DNA of 64,000 nt from Podospora comata. Taxonomy: Eukaryota; Ascomycota; Sordariomycetes; Sordariales; Podosporaceae. Location of the stretch: positions 1,860,001-1,924,000 of the forward strand of contig CP071497.1 of assembly GCA_017354895.1 (NCBI GenBank). The letters are read 5' to 3'. Shown here piece after piece: positions 42,303-53,604 of the stretch (the stretch's first letter is position 1; each line of letters opens with the position of its first letter). Position numbers and translations under genes: made by a program. Below the pieces are notes generated by a model. That model had not been told where the DNA came from and did no database searches. It saw nothing but the letters and a program-made list of their open reading frames with translations.

Positions 42303-43406
42303 ATGCCTTCCAAACTCGCCATCACTTCCATGTCACTTGGCCGGTGTTATGCCGGCCACTCCTTCACCACTAAGCTCGATATGGCCCGGAAATATGGTTA
42401 TCAAGGCCTAGAGCTCTTCCACGAGGACTTGGCTGATGTAGCCTATCGTCTCTCCGGAGAGACCCCTTCCCCGTGTGGCCCGTCCCCAGCAGCCCAGCTC
42501 GCTGCTGCCCGTCAAATCCTCCGCATGTGCCAAGTCAGAAACATCGAAATCGTCTGCCTCCAGCCCTTCAGCCAGTACGACGGTCTACTCGACCGCGAGG
42601 AGCACGAGCGCCGTCTGGAACAGCTCGAGTTCTGGATCGAGCTCGCTCACGAGCTTGAAACAGACATTATCCAAATCCCCGCCAACTTTCTCCCCGCCGA
42701 GGAAGTAACTGAGGACATTTCGCTCATCGTCTCGGACCTTCAAGAAGTGGCCGACATGGGCCTGCAGGCCAACCCACCCATCCGCTTTGTCTACGAGGCT
42801 CTGTGCTGGAGCACTCGTGTCGACACTTGGGAGCGTAGCTGGGAGGTGGTGCAGAGGGTGAACAGGCCCAACTTTGGCGTGTGCCTGGACACTTTCAACA
42901 TTGCGGGGCGGGTATATGCTGATCCGACGGTTGCCTCTGGCCGCACCCCCAACGCGGAGGAAGCGATACGGAAATCGATTGCGCGGCTTGTTGAAAGGGT
43001 CGATGTCAGCAAGGTCTTTTATGTGCAGGTTGTGGACGCTGAGAGGTTGAAGAAGCCGCTGGTGCCGGGTCATCGGTTTTATGACCCGGAGCAGCCGGCG
43101 AGGATGAGCTGGTCAAGGAACTGCAGGTTATTCTACGGGGAGAAGGACAGAGGGGCGTATTTACCCGTCAAGGAGATTGCCTGGGCCTTCTTCAACGGGC
43201 TCAGATTCGAGGGTTGGGTCAGTCTGGAACTCTTCAACAGAAGAATGTCAGACACAGGCTTTGGGGTGCCCGAGGAGCTGGCCAGGAGAGGGGCCGTGTC
43301 GTGGGCAAAGCTGGTGAGGGACATGAAGATCACTGTTGATTCACCAACACAACAACAAGCCACACAGCAGCCCATCAGGATGCTGTCGCTGTCAGCGGCT
43401 TTGTAA
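42303..43406 (+). CDS. qa-4: 3-Dehydroshikimate dehydratase
   Basis: One exon gives 367 residues from ATG 42303, chosen because MPSKLAITSMSLGRCYAGHS matches the known QA-4 N-terminus. The Neurospora enzyme has about 359. The fold is a TIM barrel of the AP-endonuclease-2/sugar isomerase type, with metal-binding strands around LELFHEDL, IVCLQPFSQYDG, RFVYEALCW, GVCLDTFNIAG and VSLELFNR. The enzyme turns 3-dehydroshikimate into protocatechuate, the committed step that commits carbon to the beta-ketoadipate pathway. The C-terminus has a Gln-rich tail (TQQQATQQP). No intron is present. It is divergent from qa-3 and convergent with qa-2. Confidence 0.95.
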   Translation: MPSKLAITSMSLGRCYAGHSFTTKLDMARKYGYQGLELFHEDLADVAYRLSGETPSPCGPSPAAQLAAARQILRMCQVRNIEIVCLQPFSQYDGLLDREEHERRLEQLEFWIELAHELETDIIQIPANFLPAEEVTEDISLIVSDLQEVADMGLQANPPIRFVYEALCWSTRVDTWERSWEVVQRVNRPNFGVCLDTFNIAGRVYADPTVASGRTPNAEEAIRKSIARLVERVDVSKVFYVQVVDAERLKKPLVPGHRFYDPEQPARMSWSRNCRLFYGEKDRGAYLPVKEIAWAFFNGLRFEGWVSLELFNRRMSDTGFGVPEELARRGAVSWAKLVRDMKITVDSPTQQQATQQPIRMLSLSAAL

Positions 43407-43569
43407 CTAGTGTTTTAGAATAGCATCTACCGGCGTTTTGGGTTTGGAGAGGTGGCGATCTGCTGGAGTAGACAAAGACGGTTTCAAATGTGAATCTATA
43501 CACAGATAAGTTTTGTTCCATTATCTCTGAGCAGTTCTCTTTCGCCCTCCTACCCGACACATAAACGCC

Positions 43570-44058
43570 TTATTCTCCCTCGATCTTCAGGTGTTTCGCC
43601 GCAAACTTTATCGCAGCACTGTATCCGTATGCTCCCATCCCACAAATTACAGCCACGGCTTTGTCACTCAAGTAGCTATGCGCCCGGAAAGTCTCTCTTG
43701 CGTGGACATTAGATACATGAAGTTCAACAAAAGGGATCGCCACCGCTGCGAGCGCATCACGAACAGCTACACTCGTATGTGTCAGAGCCCCTGCATTGAT
43801 GATGATGGCGGACACTCTCTTTCCCGGTGTGTCGGTTTCTCGCACGTTTGGTCCCCAACCTGCAGTCTCTTGAATGCGGTCAACGATGGCGCCCTCGTGA
43901 TTAGACTGGAATGTGTCAATCTCGACGCCCAGTTCGTGGGCTTGTTGGCGTGCTTGAGTTTCAATATCTTCGAGGGTGGTTGAGCCGTAAATATGAGGTT
44001 CCCGTTTGCCCAAGAGATTCAAGTTGGGGCCGTTGATGAGCAGGATGCGACGTGACAT
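43570..44058 (-). CDS. qa-2: Catabolic 3-dehydroquinase (type II)
   Basis: One exon gives 162 residues. The type II dehydroquinase motifs are all present: [18 protein letters not shown] with the catalytic Arg and Tyr, [23 protein letters not shown] with the active-site Asn, and [15 protein letters not shown] with the catalytic His. The Pro/Ser-rich insertion that lengthens the Neurospora enzyme (about 173 residues) is shorter here. The protein forms a dodecamer and dehydrates 3-dehydroquinate to 3-dehydroshikimate in the cytosol. It is divergent from qa-x and shares an exact QA-1F site with it. Confidence 0.96.
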   Translation of the reverse strand: MSRRILLINGPNLNLLGKREPHIYGSTTLEDIETQARQQAHELGVEIDTFQSNHEGAIVDRIQETAGWGPNVRETDTPGKRVSAIIINAGALTHTSVAVRDALAAVAIPFVELHVSNVHARETFRAHSYLSDKAVAVICGMGAYGYSAAIKFAAKHLKIEGE

Positions 44059-44965
44059 GGTGATTATGTGCGGCTGGCGGTTTGTGATGATGATGTACTT
44101 GGTTCAAAGCCAATTCAGGGATTCAGGAGAAAGATAGAGTTCGGGCAGTAAAGACGTCCAGGGTTGCCGCCAGACAAGGCATCTATGACACCAGAGGTGA
44201 CTTCATATATATTTTACGAGCATGTACCGACCCAATTACCGTATCTCATCTTCGCGAGCCTGCTGATGTCTTTTCCCAATGCTCCAGCAACGGTCAGGAG
44301 GAGTGCGGGCTCTTCCTGTCTCCGTGCTGAGACCACCGGTACACAACACACTCGAAAGCACTTTGCCGTTGGTTCACGGAAATACAAACTGTAATACTGG
44401 CTAATGATTCTTCCCCAGGTGTGAGGTCGTCAGCATGAGGAGTGTAAACTCGATCCAAGCCAACGATGGAGGATCCACAGCTGACGGGTAAACACTTATC
44501 CAACAATTAACCCCGCGGAACCTTTGTGGCCACCACTTCAGCTCAGACAGCGGGAGACCAGTGCGGAATTCATTCCACTGTCTATCACCGAGGAGCGTTA
44601 TCCAGATCTCTGGAAAGCAGATCAACTCGCGAGGTAATATATCGGGGTATTAGGCTGCATACATACACAGGCAAGAAATGGAGAATAGGTAGTGTAGGCC
44701 CCGTCTCAAAATCCGGGGAAGCTACAGGGGTCTTCCACTTTGGAGCCCCTTGACCGATCAGAAAGTACGTCACAGCATGGGGGACTGTGGATATTCTTCT
44801 CGGCTTGATGCGGTTCATGTTTGATGGGGCTGAATCTGTACAGGAGGGCCAGTTGCTGCTCTGAAGTGTTTTGCGCCGTTGTGACTGTAGGATTCTTCCT
44901 CGACTTGTTTCTATTTTGCATTCTCTGGACCTCGCTTCAGAAAAAAACAAGATAGACAATTCAAC
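44059..44965. other. Divergent promoter of qa-2 and qa-x
   Basis: About 900 bp, with an exact QA-1F element at 44486-44501 near its middle. Open frames here have no recognisable domain and overlap one another. Confidence 0.55.
44486..44501 (+). promoter_or_regulatory. QA-1F binding site, qa-2/qa-x promoter
   Basis: GGGTAAACACTTATCC matches the Neurospora consensus GGRTAARYRYTTATCC at all 16 positions. It is 428 bp upstream of the qa-2 ATG and 465 bp upstream of the qa-x ATG, roughly centred between the two divergent genes. Confidence 0.82.
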
Positions 44966-46199
44966 ATGACGCCGGTAATGCTCACCGAGCAGGAGCTCGA
45001 TGAGATTTACATCTTTGCTGTTCAGCTTGGCAAAGATGCGGGCAAAATGCTTCTCGAGGCTGCCCAGCTGAGATTTACTGGCACTCAAACAGCCGATTTG
45101 GAGGTTGAGGAGAAGGATAGTTCGGTAGATATCGTAACCAAGACAGACGAAGGTGTGTGTGTTTTGGTGAGCTAGGCAGTCCATGAGCACAGAACTGACC
45201 TCATCAGATGTTGAAGCCTTCATCAAATCCTCCATTGAGGCGAAATACCCCCACCACAAGTATGTTCACAGAGCCATTCCGTTTGCCTGAGGCGTCTAAC
45301 GTTCTGCTGGCAGGTTTATCGGCGAAGAGACATACTCCAAAGGCGCGTCCCGCTCCTACCTGGTCTCCGAAACCACACCCAGCTGGTGTGTCGACCCACT
45401 AGATGGAACGGTCAACTATACGCACCTCTTCCCCATGTTTTGCGTCTCTATCGGCTTCATCGTCGCCGGTAGGCCCACCATTGGCGTAGTCTATGCGCCA
45501 TTCCTTAACCAGCTTTTTACCTCTTGCCGGGGCAGAGGTGCTTGGCTTAACGAAACCCAGCGGCTTCCCCTGATTAGGAACCCAATACCACCCATGCCAG
45601 CGGACGCTCCAAGTGGCTGTGTTTTCTCGTGCGAATGGGGTAAAGACAGAAAAGACAGACCCGACGGCAACCTCTACAGAAAGGTGGAAAGTTTTGTGAA
45701 CATGGCAGCAGAAGTGGGAGGAAGAGGAGGAAAGGGTGGCATGGTGCACGGCATCAGGAGTCTAGGGAGCGCAACCATGGACCTCGCCTACACGGCCATG
45801 GGGGCGTTCGATATCTGGTGGGAGGGCGGATGCTGGGAGTGGTAAGTTTCTGTTCCAAGACTTGTGTGGTTGAACCTGGGCGCTGACAGCATGGACAAGG
45901 GATGTGGCGGCCGGTGTTGCTATCCTCCAGGAAGCTGGTGGGCTAGTCACGAGCGCCAACCCACCCAAGGATATAGAGACGGCAGAAATACAGGAAGTGA
46001 AGCTGGGAAGCAGACTGTATCTTGCTATACGGTATGGAATCACACCTGAACTTTTGTCCTTTGGCATCCCAACAAACTAACACAACACAGGCCAGCAGGG
46101 CCAAGCAAGACCGAGACGGGGAGGGAGGGGCAGGAACGGACTGTTCGAGAAGTATGGCGACGTGTGAAAGCATTGGAGTATGCAAGGCCAGGAGCCTGA
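44966..46199 (+). CDS. qa-x: QutG/qa-x inositol monophosphatase-like protein
   Basis: Five exons (44966-45152, 45208-45259, 45314-45841, 45900-46031, 46091-46199) join in frame to 335 residues. All the inositol monophosphatase metal-binding motifs are kept: IGEET, WCVDPLDGTVNY and WEWDVAAG, the last across an exon junction. The predicted protein therefore looks catalytically competent. The natural substrate of QutG and qa-x is not settled. The gene lies at the outer end of the qa cluster, divergent from qa-2, as in Neurospora and as QutG does in Aspergillus. The four introns are short (54-59 bp). Confidence 0.92.
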
Positions 46200-46652
46200 A
46201 CCTAGCAGTAGATATCATAAACACGAAACTATAATTATTGCCACAAATCTAGATGGGCTGAGTGGTATTTATCTCTGATGCTGAGGTGTACCAACAACCT
46301 CGACCAGGTTTGGTCCCAGACCTGGTTCTTATCCTACGTGGGAGTCGAACATGTGGAGGGAGTGAAGAAACTACGCTATGAAGCCCACGCCCACCTTTTC
46401 ATATCGGTTTCATTGGAAGCATTTGGTGCCAGAGCACCACGGATTGCAACCCAGGCCGCCCTTCGGCTTACTGACCATTGGCGGACCACTCAGATCCAAG
46501 TTCGAGACAAAAGAGCTCGAGGGAGTGCACCCTGTCCAAAAGTTAACGGCAGCTGCTTTAACAATGTGTCAGTCTCTGGCGCAGCTCTGGTAGTAAAAGG
46601 CCAGTCCTTGTTGGTTTCCCTGATCATACAAACTACCTGAAGTAGTTGTTCA
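46200..46652. other. Convergent gap between qa-x and JIP5
   Basis: About 450 bp holding two 3' ends. A 120-codon open frame (46278-46640) has no recognisable domain. Nothing further was seen. Confidence 0.4.
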
Positions 46653-47977
46653 TCAGTCTAAGCCCGGGAAAGCCACACTCCTCGCCTGGTTACCCTTTCC
46701 CTTTTTCTGCTTCTTGTTGGATGATTTTTGCGGGCGTTCGTCCTCACTGTCATCGTCAGAGTCAGAATCGCTCCGGGCCGGTCTCTTGAAGCCAGTGGCT
46801 TCCGCCTCCTCCACTTCCTCTTCGTCAAGGTCGTCGTCTCCAGATTCAGCCCAAACCTTGACCGTTCTGCCGCCGCCACTAATAAGCCTGTTCTGGTAGT
46901 CAAAGGTCAAGGCAGAGACCCCCTCGACCTCATCGTGTTTGAGCACAAACTGCACCTCGCGTCTCTTGAGGTCGACAATGCTCAGGCTACCATCACCAAC
47001 ACCAACGATGACCTTTTTGCCCCAGCCAAGCTCGTCGGGAACGCGAACAATGGCATCCAGACTCTCGCCGTCCTTTTTAGTCCGGCCACCAGCAACGTTG
47101 ATACGCTCCTGCTGATCGTCCCAGGCGCCGCGATCCCACAGCGTCAAGATTCCATTACCGGTGCCAACTGCCACCACACCATTGTTACGCATCTTCTTAG
47201 GCCCAAGACCGGTCGGGATGATGGTGGAGCAGAGCAGTTCGTCTTCTTGGTCTTCTGAAGTCGCGATAATTCCGTGCCTAAGGTCGGTGACGGCGAGCGT
47301 GGTGCCTCCGGTGGAGACCCACTGTTTGGGAAACCCAGAGGTGCTCTCAGCCGAGGCAGGCAAAGGAGTAATGCTGGAGATGTAATCGGCGTGCGGCACA
47401 TGCTTTCGCACTGGCTTAGGATTCAGGCTACCGTTTTCGCGCAAGTCGAAGATGTAGAGGCCGCCAGAGTCAGTACCGAGAAGGAGGGTATGAGGCGACA
47501 GGACATGGAGGATAGCAGGGCAATCGGTCGTGCTTGTCGCGCTGTTGCGGGGAGGGAGGCCAATTTTGGAGATGACATTGCCGGTCTCGGGGGAGAAGTG
47601 CTTGACCACGGAGTCGGTGCCGGCAGAGTACATGGCTGGTCGCAACGAAGCAAACAGTCAGTCTTGAACCAAAAACACAGAGGCAAAGTTCGACTGGCTG
47701 AAGTAAGAGGAAACTGACCTGAGCCATCATGGCTGTATGCGAGATGCCGGCAGCTGCCCTTGTGGCGGCGGGTGCTCCAGATACTCTTAATCATACCGCG
47801 TCCGCTGCTGGTGCTGCTCCGGCGGCCGCTTTCATCCTCCTCGTCGTCATCGTTCGGCAGGCGAAAGGTCTCAACTTTGCCGCTGGCCAGGCCGACTGTG
47901 AGCAGCGGCTCGGACGGGTGCAAGACCTGAGTAAACAGATCCGCTGAGAGCGGAAGAGTGCAGAGGTTTTCCAACAT
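46653..47977 (-). CDS. JIP5: WD-repeat protein Jip5 (WDR55 family)
   Basis: Two exons (47977-47719 and 47635-46653) give 413 residues. The intron is 83 bp, with donor GTCAGT and a join at SHDGSAMYSAG. WD repeats are visible from the N-terminus ([19 protein letters not shown]) through KVWAESG. The C-terminus is an acidic and lysine-rich tail with Ser-Asp repeats ([13 protein letters not shown]) and KKQKKGKG, likely a nuclear or nucleolar signal. Yeast Jip5 and animal WDR55 act in ribosomal RNA processing and large-subunit biogenesis. The family call rests on the first-exon motif, the repeat layout and the tail. Confidence 0.88.
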
Positions 47978-48417
47978 GGTATGGGAGATAGTGTGCTAAG
48001 GTGTGATCTTCACAGTCGCAAAAACAATGCGGAACTTGGATGCCATCGCGACCTTTTTGAAGCAGCCAATCGCGAAAAATTTGGAGCTCCAGGGGGTGGC
48101 TTTAGTAAACTCTGGCTTGGCATTCTGTGTGGAGTCTGGGGTTCCGTGGGGGTCCAAAGCAAGCACAGACCAGTTTGCGACATGAGGAGGGGGCTGTTGA
48201 TTTCGTCACTGCTGTCCTGGACCAAGTTTCCCTCTTTGCCTTTCCGCCTCTCATCCAACGACCAGTAGCTGCTGTCCCACGCGCCACATGAAGCATATAT
48301 GGGAAAGATAACCTACCTCTAGCTAACAATGTAGTATCTTCCCCAATACAACACCTGCCTCGTTCCTCTCAATATCACCTTCCATCCCAGTCGCCAACTC
48401 CAGTTCCTGAACTGAGA
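47978..48417. other. Divergent promoter of JIP5 and the chitinase
   Basis: About 440 bp between two divergent start codons. The chitinase side has a C-rich leader. No conserved element was recognised. Confidence 0.4.
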
Positions 48418-49736
48418 ATGAACGTGGGCAAAATGAAAACCAGCTGGTACATTTTCTTGTGTTGCCTATCTTTCGCAATGGCGCTGAATCTGACAGCCAA
48501 GCGGCCTTTGAGATGCATCATGTACTACACCGGGTATGTCCCCCATTGACAACCTAGACTTTATCAACCAGCTAACCGTTTGGTCAGTCAACATCCAGTC
48601 ACGCCTCCAATCGATCAATTAAAGCATGTTACCCATGTTGCTGTTGCCTTCATGAGTCCCGGGGTCTTCAACGAGCCGGGCCGGATGGATTGGCCCTTGT
48701 GGACCACGGTGGAAGATGTCAGGAAGAAATTCCCCAAGGAGGCAAAGGTGCTGATCGCAATTGGCGGTTGGGGCGATACCATCGGCTTTTCAGTGGCCGC
48801 TCTCTCAGACGAGACACGGAAAACATTTGCTGAGAATGTGGCAAGCATGGTGAGGGTGACTGGGGCTGATGGTGTCGATATCGATTGGGAATATCCAGGG
48901 TAAGCCTTAGTCCCATCATTACACAGTTGGACTCAAGTTCGTCTGACACTGCAGTCAATGTCTACAGAGGCAACGGTGAAGATTACAAACAGGTTCCCAA
49001 CACATCGAAATCCTGGGAAATTCAGGCCTATCCCCTTCTCCTTGCCGAATTGCGAGCTGCCTTGGGACCAAACGTCATCATCTCGGCAGCTGTACCGGGC
49101 CTCGAACGCGACATGCTTGCTTTCACCAGAGAAACCGTTCCTAGAATCATGAGGCACCTTGACTTCCTCAATGTCATGACTTATGATCTGATGAACCGTC
49201 GTGACACCGTGACGAAGCACCACACCGGCATAGGCCTCAGTCTCGAGGCTCTCGACGCCTACATCGCAGCCGGAGCCGCACCCCAGGAGCTCAACCTGGG
49301 CTTTGCGTTTTACGTGAAGTATTTCCGCACCCTACACGAAAAGTGTCTGGATGATCCGATTGGGTGTCCTACCGTCCTTCTTGAGGATCCGTCAACCGGC
49401 GCGGATCTTGGACAGGCGGGGGCATTTTCATGGCACGATGCTGTGCCTGAGGATGTGGCAAATTCCTTTACAAGGGCGATCGGTAAGGGGAGGTATGATG
49501 AGAAACAGGGAGGGTATTACTACTGGGATGAAGAGGAGGATATTTGGTGGACCTTCGACACGGCCGAGGCCATCAATAGGAAGCTTCCAGTTCTCGTGGA
49601 CAAGAAGAGACTCGGAGGAGTGTTTGCTTGGGGCCTAGGAGAGGATGCGCCTGTTTACGAGCGCTTGGCGGCCATCAATGAGGAGTTGGATAAACGATTG
49701 GAAATCAAGGATGAGCTTTTAAGTTCGGTATCCTGA
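48418..49736 (+). CDS. GH18 chitinase
   Basis: Three exons (48418-48533, 48588-48899, 48968-49736) give 398 residues. A signal peptide is visible at the start (WYIFLCCLSFAMA). The (beta/alpha)8 barrel shows KVLIAIGGWG in strand 3 and the GH18 active site DGVDIDWEYPG, with the catalytic Glu at residue 140, directly before the second splice junction. LDFLNVMTYDLM and GGVFAWGLGED are the later substrate-binding strands. The enzyme should hydrolyse chitin outside the cell. No chitin-binding module is attached. Its short length and the missing insertion domain fit a fungal subgroup B-like or atypical GH18; the exact subgroup is not settled. Confidence 0.9.
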
Positions 49737-49889
49737 AGATACGAGAATGGGGACGCTGATTGTCATTCTGGCTGATGAGACTATTTTAAAACCCAATTGC
49801 TCAAGAAAAGCGCATTATGTCGCGCTGGATGACAAGTACGTTGATCTATTCAGAGCTGTCTTGACAATGCAGTTTCATCATCGCTAAGA

Positions 49890-50486
49890 TTAGCGATGAC
49901 TCCCACCCGGTTTGCCAGACCCTATTCCTCTCCTCATCAGGAACAAGTCGAGGCAGATGTACAACGCAGCCAAGAGCAGCGGCAGAGCAACTATCCACAG
50001 CACAACCACGCTAACTCTCTCTTCCCAGTGAACCTGCCTTCCGCTAAATGCTCGGCTTCCATTCACAGAGGCTCCATCCACAACATGTTGTGACTCTTCA
50101 TCTCCCTGGTACTCGTGATCTTCAACATCAGTACTCGGGTCGGAACCACGGCGTGCGTCGAAAGTGTGATAATTCACATGTTCATTCTGGTGAAGTGGCA
50201 ACGGGGGCTCCACATGATCTTCATTGTTGTTATCTCTGGGCCAGTTTGGCACCGGTGGAATAACAGGCATCAAACTGCCTCGAACGACAGTATCCTGCCG
50301 TTTATTTTTCAAATTAGCAGAGATCAAGCAAGGGGAGGGAAAATCAAAACGTACGGCCAAGAAGGGGTCCTCTGAGAGGATGTCAACAGAGCGAACTATC
50401 CCGCTATGGTCGGATTCATGGTCGGAAGAAGAGGTGGATAAAGCAACGGAAGTAGAGCGGGAGGCAGATCCGGAAGGTGACCGCAT
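49890..50486 (-). CDS. Small single-pass membrane protein of unknown function
   Basis: The best model has two exons (50486-50355 and 50294-49890) and 178 residues. The frame is open through the 60-bp candidate intron, so an unspliced 198-residue form is possible; donor GTACGT, branch GCTAAT and acceptor CGGCAG argue for splicing. ATG 50486 is the likely start; the frame upstream has no better ATG. The N-terminal half is Ser-rich (SVALSTSSSDHESDHSG). One membrane helix lies near the C-terminus (VVVLWIVALPLLLAALYICL), followed by a short basic tail. No family is recognised. Confidence 0.6.
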   Translation of the reverse strand: MRSPSGSASRSTSVALSTSSSDHESDHSGIVRSVDILSEDPFLAVRFDFPSPCLISANLKNKRQDTVVRGSLMPVIPPVPNWPRDNNNEDHVEPPLPLHQNEHVNYHTFDARRGSDPSTDVEDHEYQGDEESQHVVDGASVNGSRAFSGRQVHWEERVSVVVLWIVALPLLLAALYICLDLFLMRRGIGSGKPGGSHR

Positions 50487-51006
50487 CTTTTTTGGCAGCT
50501 TCTGGTTGCGAGGTCGCAGTTCACCTGTTCTTGTATGGGTGATGTATTGAATGTTTGTAGTTTGGGTGAGATAATGGCAATGGGTGATTTTAAAAGAACC
50601 GAGGTGCTCTGTTGCACAGACCGGCAACGCAAAAAGCAACAGTCATAAAGAGTGGATGAATTACAATAAACAGAGCATGTTGTGTTTGGAAAGACAACAG
50701 GTCTCTGACAAAAGAAGCACCTGCACACCCACATAAACCCAACACCGCACTTGTAAAAATTGTAAGCGAGAATGAGAACACGGACACTATCATCATTTAT
50801 AGTCATTCAACAATAATAAGGCCACGAGACACTAGAAAGATGAGTACGGAAAATACCGGGCTGGCAACAGTATGACGGACACACGAGCCCGGAAGTGAAT
50901 GATTGATTCCGCTGTGCAATGTCCTACTTGAACTATCTTTCTTGGAGTAAAGCCAATGAAAATGTCATCTTCTCTGCCCTCTGTCCCTTCATAAGCCTTA
51001 CTACAA
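50487..51006. other. Gap between two minus-strand genes
   Basis: About 520 bp containing the promoter of the small membrane protein gene and the 3' end of the hydrolase gene. No coding region was recognised. Confidence 0.4.
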
Positions 51007-52276
51007 TCAAGCACCATCCCACCCTGGTATGGAACTCAGGATTCGTTGGTTGGGGGATCTAGGGTCTGAATAATCCATTTGATTAGCCAGTTTGCAATGC
51101 CCAAGCTGTTGTGTTCCAGCATGAGCAGATGACCATTGCCATAGAGCCCAAAATTCTTCAGGGAGCTTGAGGTGCGAGACAGGCACGCCAGCCTGACGAA
51201 GAAAAGCAACGGTGGCATAGTCATATTCAGTATGGAAACTTGGGCCAACTGTGACCACGCATTGTGGAATATTTTTGAGGTTTGGTAGCTTGCGAACTGG
51301 GCCGTTTGCTTCGTCCTGGAGGTAGCACTCAGTTCTCGTGAGTGGGTCCACCGACTTGACAAATGGTATCGGCTGGAATCTTTCATGTTTGGGAACTTCA
51401 TCGATATATGCAGCGTCCTGGAGAAGCTCTTCAAAGCTACTGGGGAAGAGAGGCGGAGGGACAAAGCCCATAGGGATGTCGGATAGCCCGTATGGTCGAA
51501 TGCATGGGAAGGGGAGGCTCTGGGGATCCGGAAAACGCAGCTTGAATATTTGCTTTCCACCATCGTTAACCCATCCATTGGTGAATGGTGGACCGGTTGG
51601 CTCGATAGCAACTATGGCAGCAACCAGATGAGGTGCCTGATCAGCTGCTAGCCATGAGATTGTTGCACCGCTCCCATGACCAACTAGGATTGCCGGGCTT
51701 GGAAATCTCTCCAAGAAACGCATCAGGGACCGGACGCCACTCTATTGCTGCTCCTGTGGGTCAAGATAATCCGGTACCATACGCGCATAGGTCCTTTCAA
51801 ATATCGGGTCTCCTGGTTCGCCAGTCTGTGAGCATATTGTTGGTCAGCTTTGATGGACCGGTATTGGGCTCCCTGGGACCTGAGAAGATACATACCCCGT
51901 CCCACATACAGTGGGACTGTACATACGACCAATATACTTCGTGTGATTGGCTCCAGGGAGCTGTGTAGTATCTCTGAAGCTCGTCTTTAGACAGGGTTTT
52001 GGTGACGCATCCAAAAGATTCATGGCCAGCTGGTTGCTCTGGGTGGCCGCAGCCATGGAAAGGGCGATAGAGTACAAAAGTGAAAAATCCGGCCGCGCAG
52101 AAATGGAAGGCCCATCCAGGCTCGCCATCAGCTTTCCACCCCCAAATGTCTCCAGTTTGGTGATCACCGTGCACGAACACAACTGGATTGAAGTATTTGA
52201 CTGCTTGCGGGGGGAATATCACAGCTCCAATCTTTCCCGCGCGTGTGGAATCGGCTTCCAAGGTCGATACGCCCAT
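51007..52276 (-). pseudogene. Alpha/beta hydrolase gene with an internal stop
   Basis: Two exons (52276-51896 and 51825-51007) align with one fungal alpha/beta hydrolase family from end to end: FVHGDHQTGDIWGW at the oxyanion strand, then WDG|TGEPGDPIF across the intron, ILVGHGSGATISW with Ser in GHGSG, and a C-terminal part with VVTVGPSFHTEYDYATV. An in-frame TAG lies at 51744-51742, between LDPQEQQ and SGVRSLMRFL, where no intron fits (the only candidate would be 36 bp). Read straight through, it would give about 399 residues, so this looks like a young loss or a read error. The start at 52276 lacks the leader usual for the family. Confidence 0.6.
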
Positions 52277-53604
52277 TGTAAAGTATCAGTGATTGCTACT
52301 CAAAAAAGCGAGGTATGAAGATGCGAGATGGTGCGTCAACGTTTGAAGAATGAGAATAAAAGTTACTTAACAGCTTAGCCACGACTGAGCTCTCTATTTG
52401 AAGTTGGAGAAATGACGTTCCAGGAAGTTAACTTGGCAGGAACGAAGGCACGAGTGGCAGATACTGGGCCAGGAGCAACTGAGCGTCTCCCGCCTTCGCA
52501 CAATGAAACCTGGAATCCTGACAATTTATGAAAACATAACACTCCTGTGCCTTTCTTTGGAATTGAAAACAAATTAATAATCATCCAACGGCTGTCTCTC
52601 CGAGTCTGAAGCCAGTGGGCTGACCATTTGAAAACCCATTCAACAATCCTCTAGGTACTTATCTACTTAGGCAAGGTCGGAGTGCACAAGCAGCCCGTCA
52701 TTGATTTCGTTGGTCCCAATAGACTGGTTTGATATGCCCATTGTTCAGGGGACTCCAAATGAGCCGCATGTTCTAACTATGCTAGTATCATTGCCAGTCT
52801 CCAGTAGCCAAACCAATACCCCCACCCCATTTGAAGCTTTTGACATCAAAATTGACAACCACCCCAGAATGATCTGAAAATATCAACAGCCAAGCCCCCA
52901 ACGTACCAGGGCAGAGCGCGCATCACACCATCCCCATCTCCACATCGACTGTCGACATGGTTGGGTACCCCAGACTGTGCCACGTTTTCCAAGACTGTTT
53001 AGCCCTGCCGAGAACATGCACCGAACCCACCCCTGTTGTGGACAGAAAGGTACCACTCACAACTTCATCTTGCTCTCTCAAGGAGCCCGACCGACATCGA
53101 AACAACAGGTAGGTATGGAGACATGATCGATATGTCCCTGAATAGAGATACTTAGTAGGTTCTTCAATGGCTCAAGATGCATAGCAAAGCACCTCAGCAA
53201 TCCCTATCTTTTTGTTCACGATGTGACCCCCGAAGGTGTGCTACGCCGCGAACCGGCAACCGGCTGCCGGGGTTAGGTCCCGCACCACCACCCGAGCCTC
53301 CCGATAGGCTCGGCTTGACCTACCGAGATTGGCGGCCGAAACTGATACACCCCATGCCAACATCGTGGGAAAATCCACTGTTTGGTCCCCTAATTTGGTA
53401 AAGACCTTCCCCTATCTTGGGTGTCAGCTCCACGAGAGGTGACACTGGAGTGGCATACATAATGCGTGCCATTCCCGGTTCACCATGTCGAGGCAGGCTG
53501 GAGATAGTCCTTCCGTCTGTACACCACCCACACTCCTTTGAAACAGCTTTGCCCATTCACAGTCACTCCTTTATCTGTTTTTCTCTGAATTTTTGGTTGT
53601 AAAC
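52277..53604. other. Intergenic region before the GMC oxidoreductase gene
   Basis: About 1.3 kb. No gene is supported; several short frames overlap. It probably contains the promoters of the flanking divergent genes. Confidence 0.4.
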
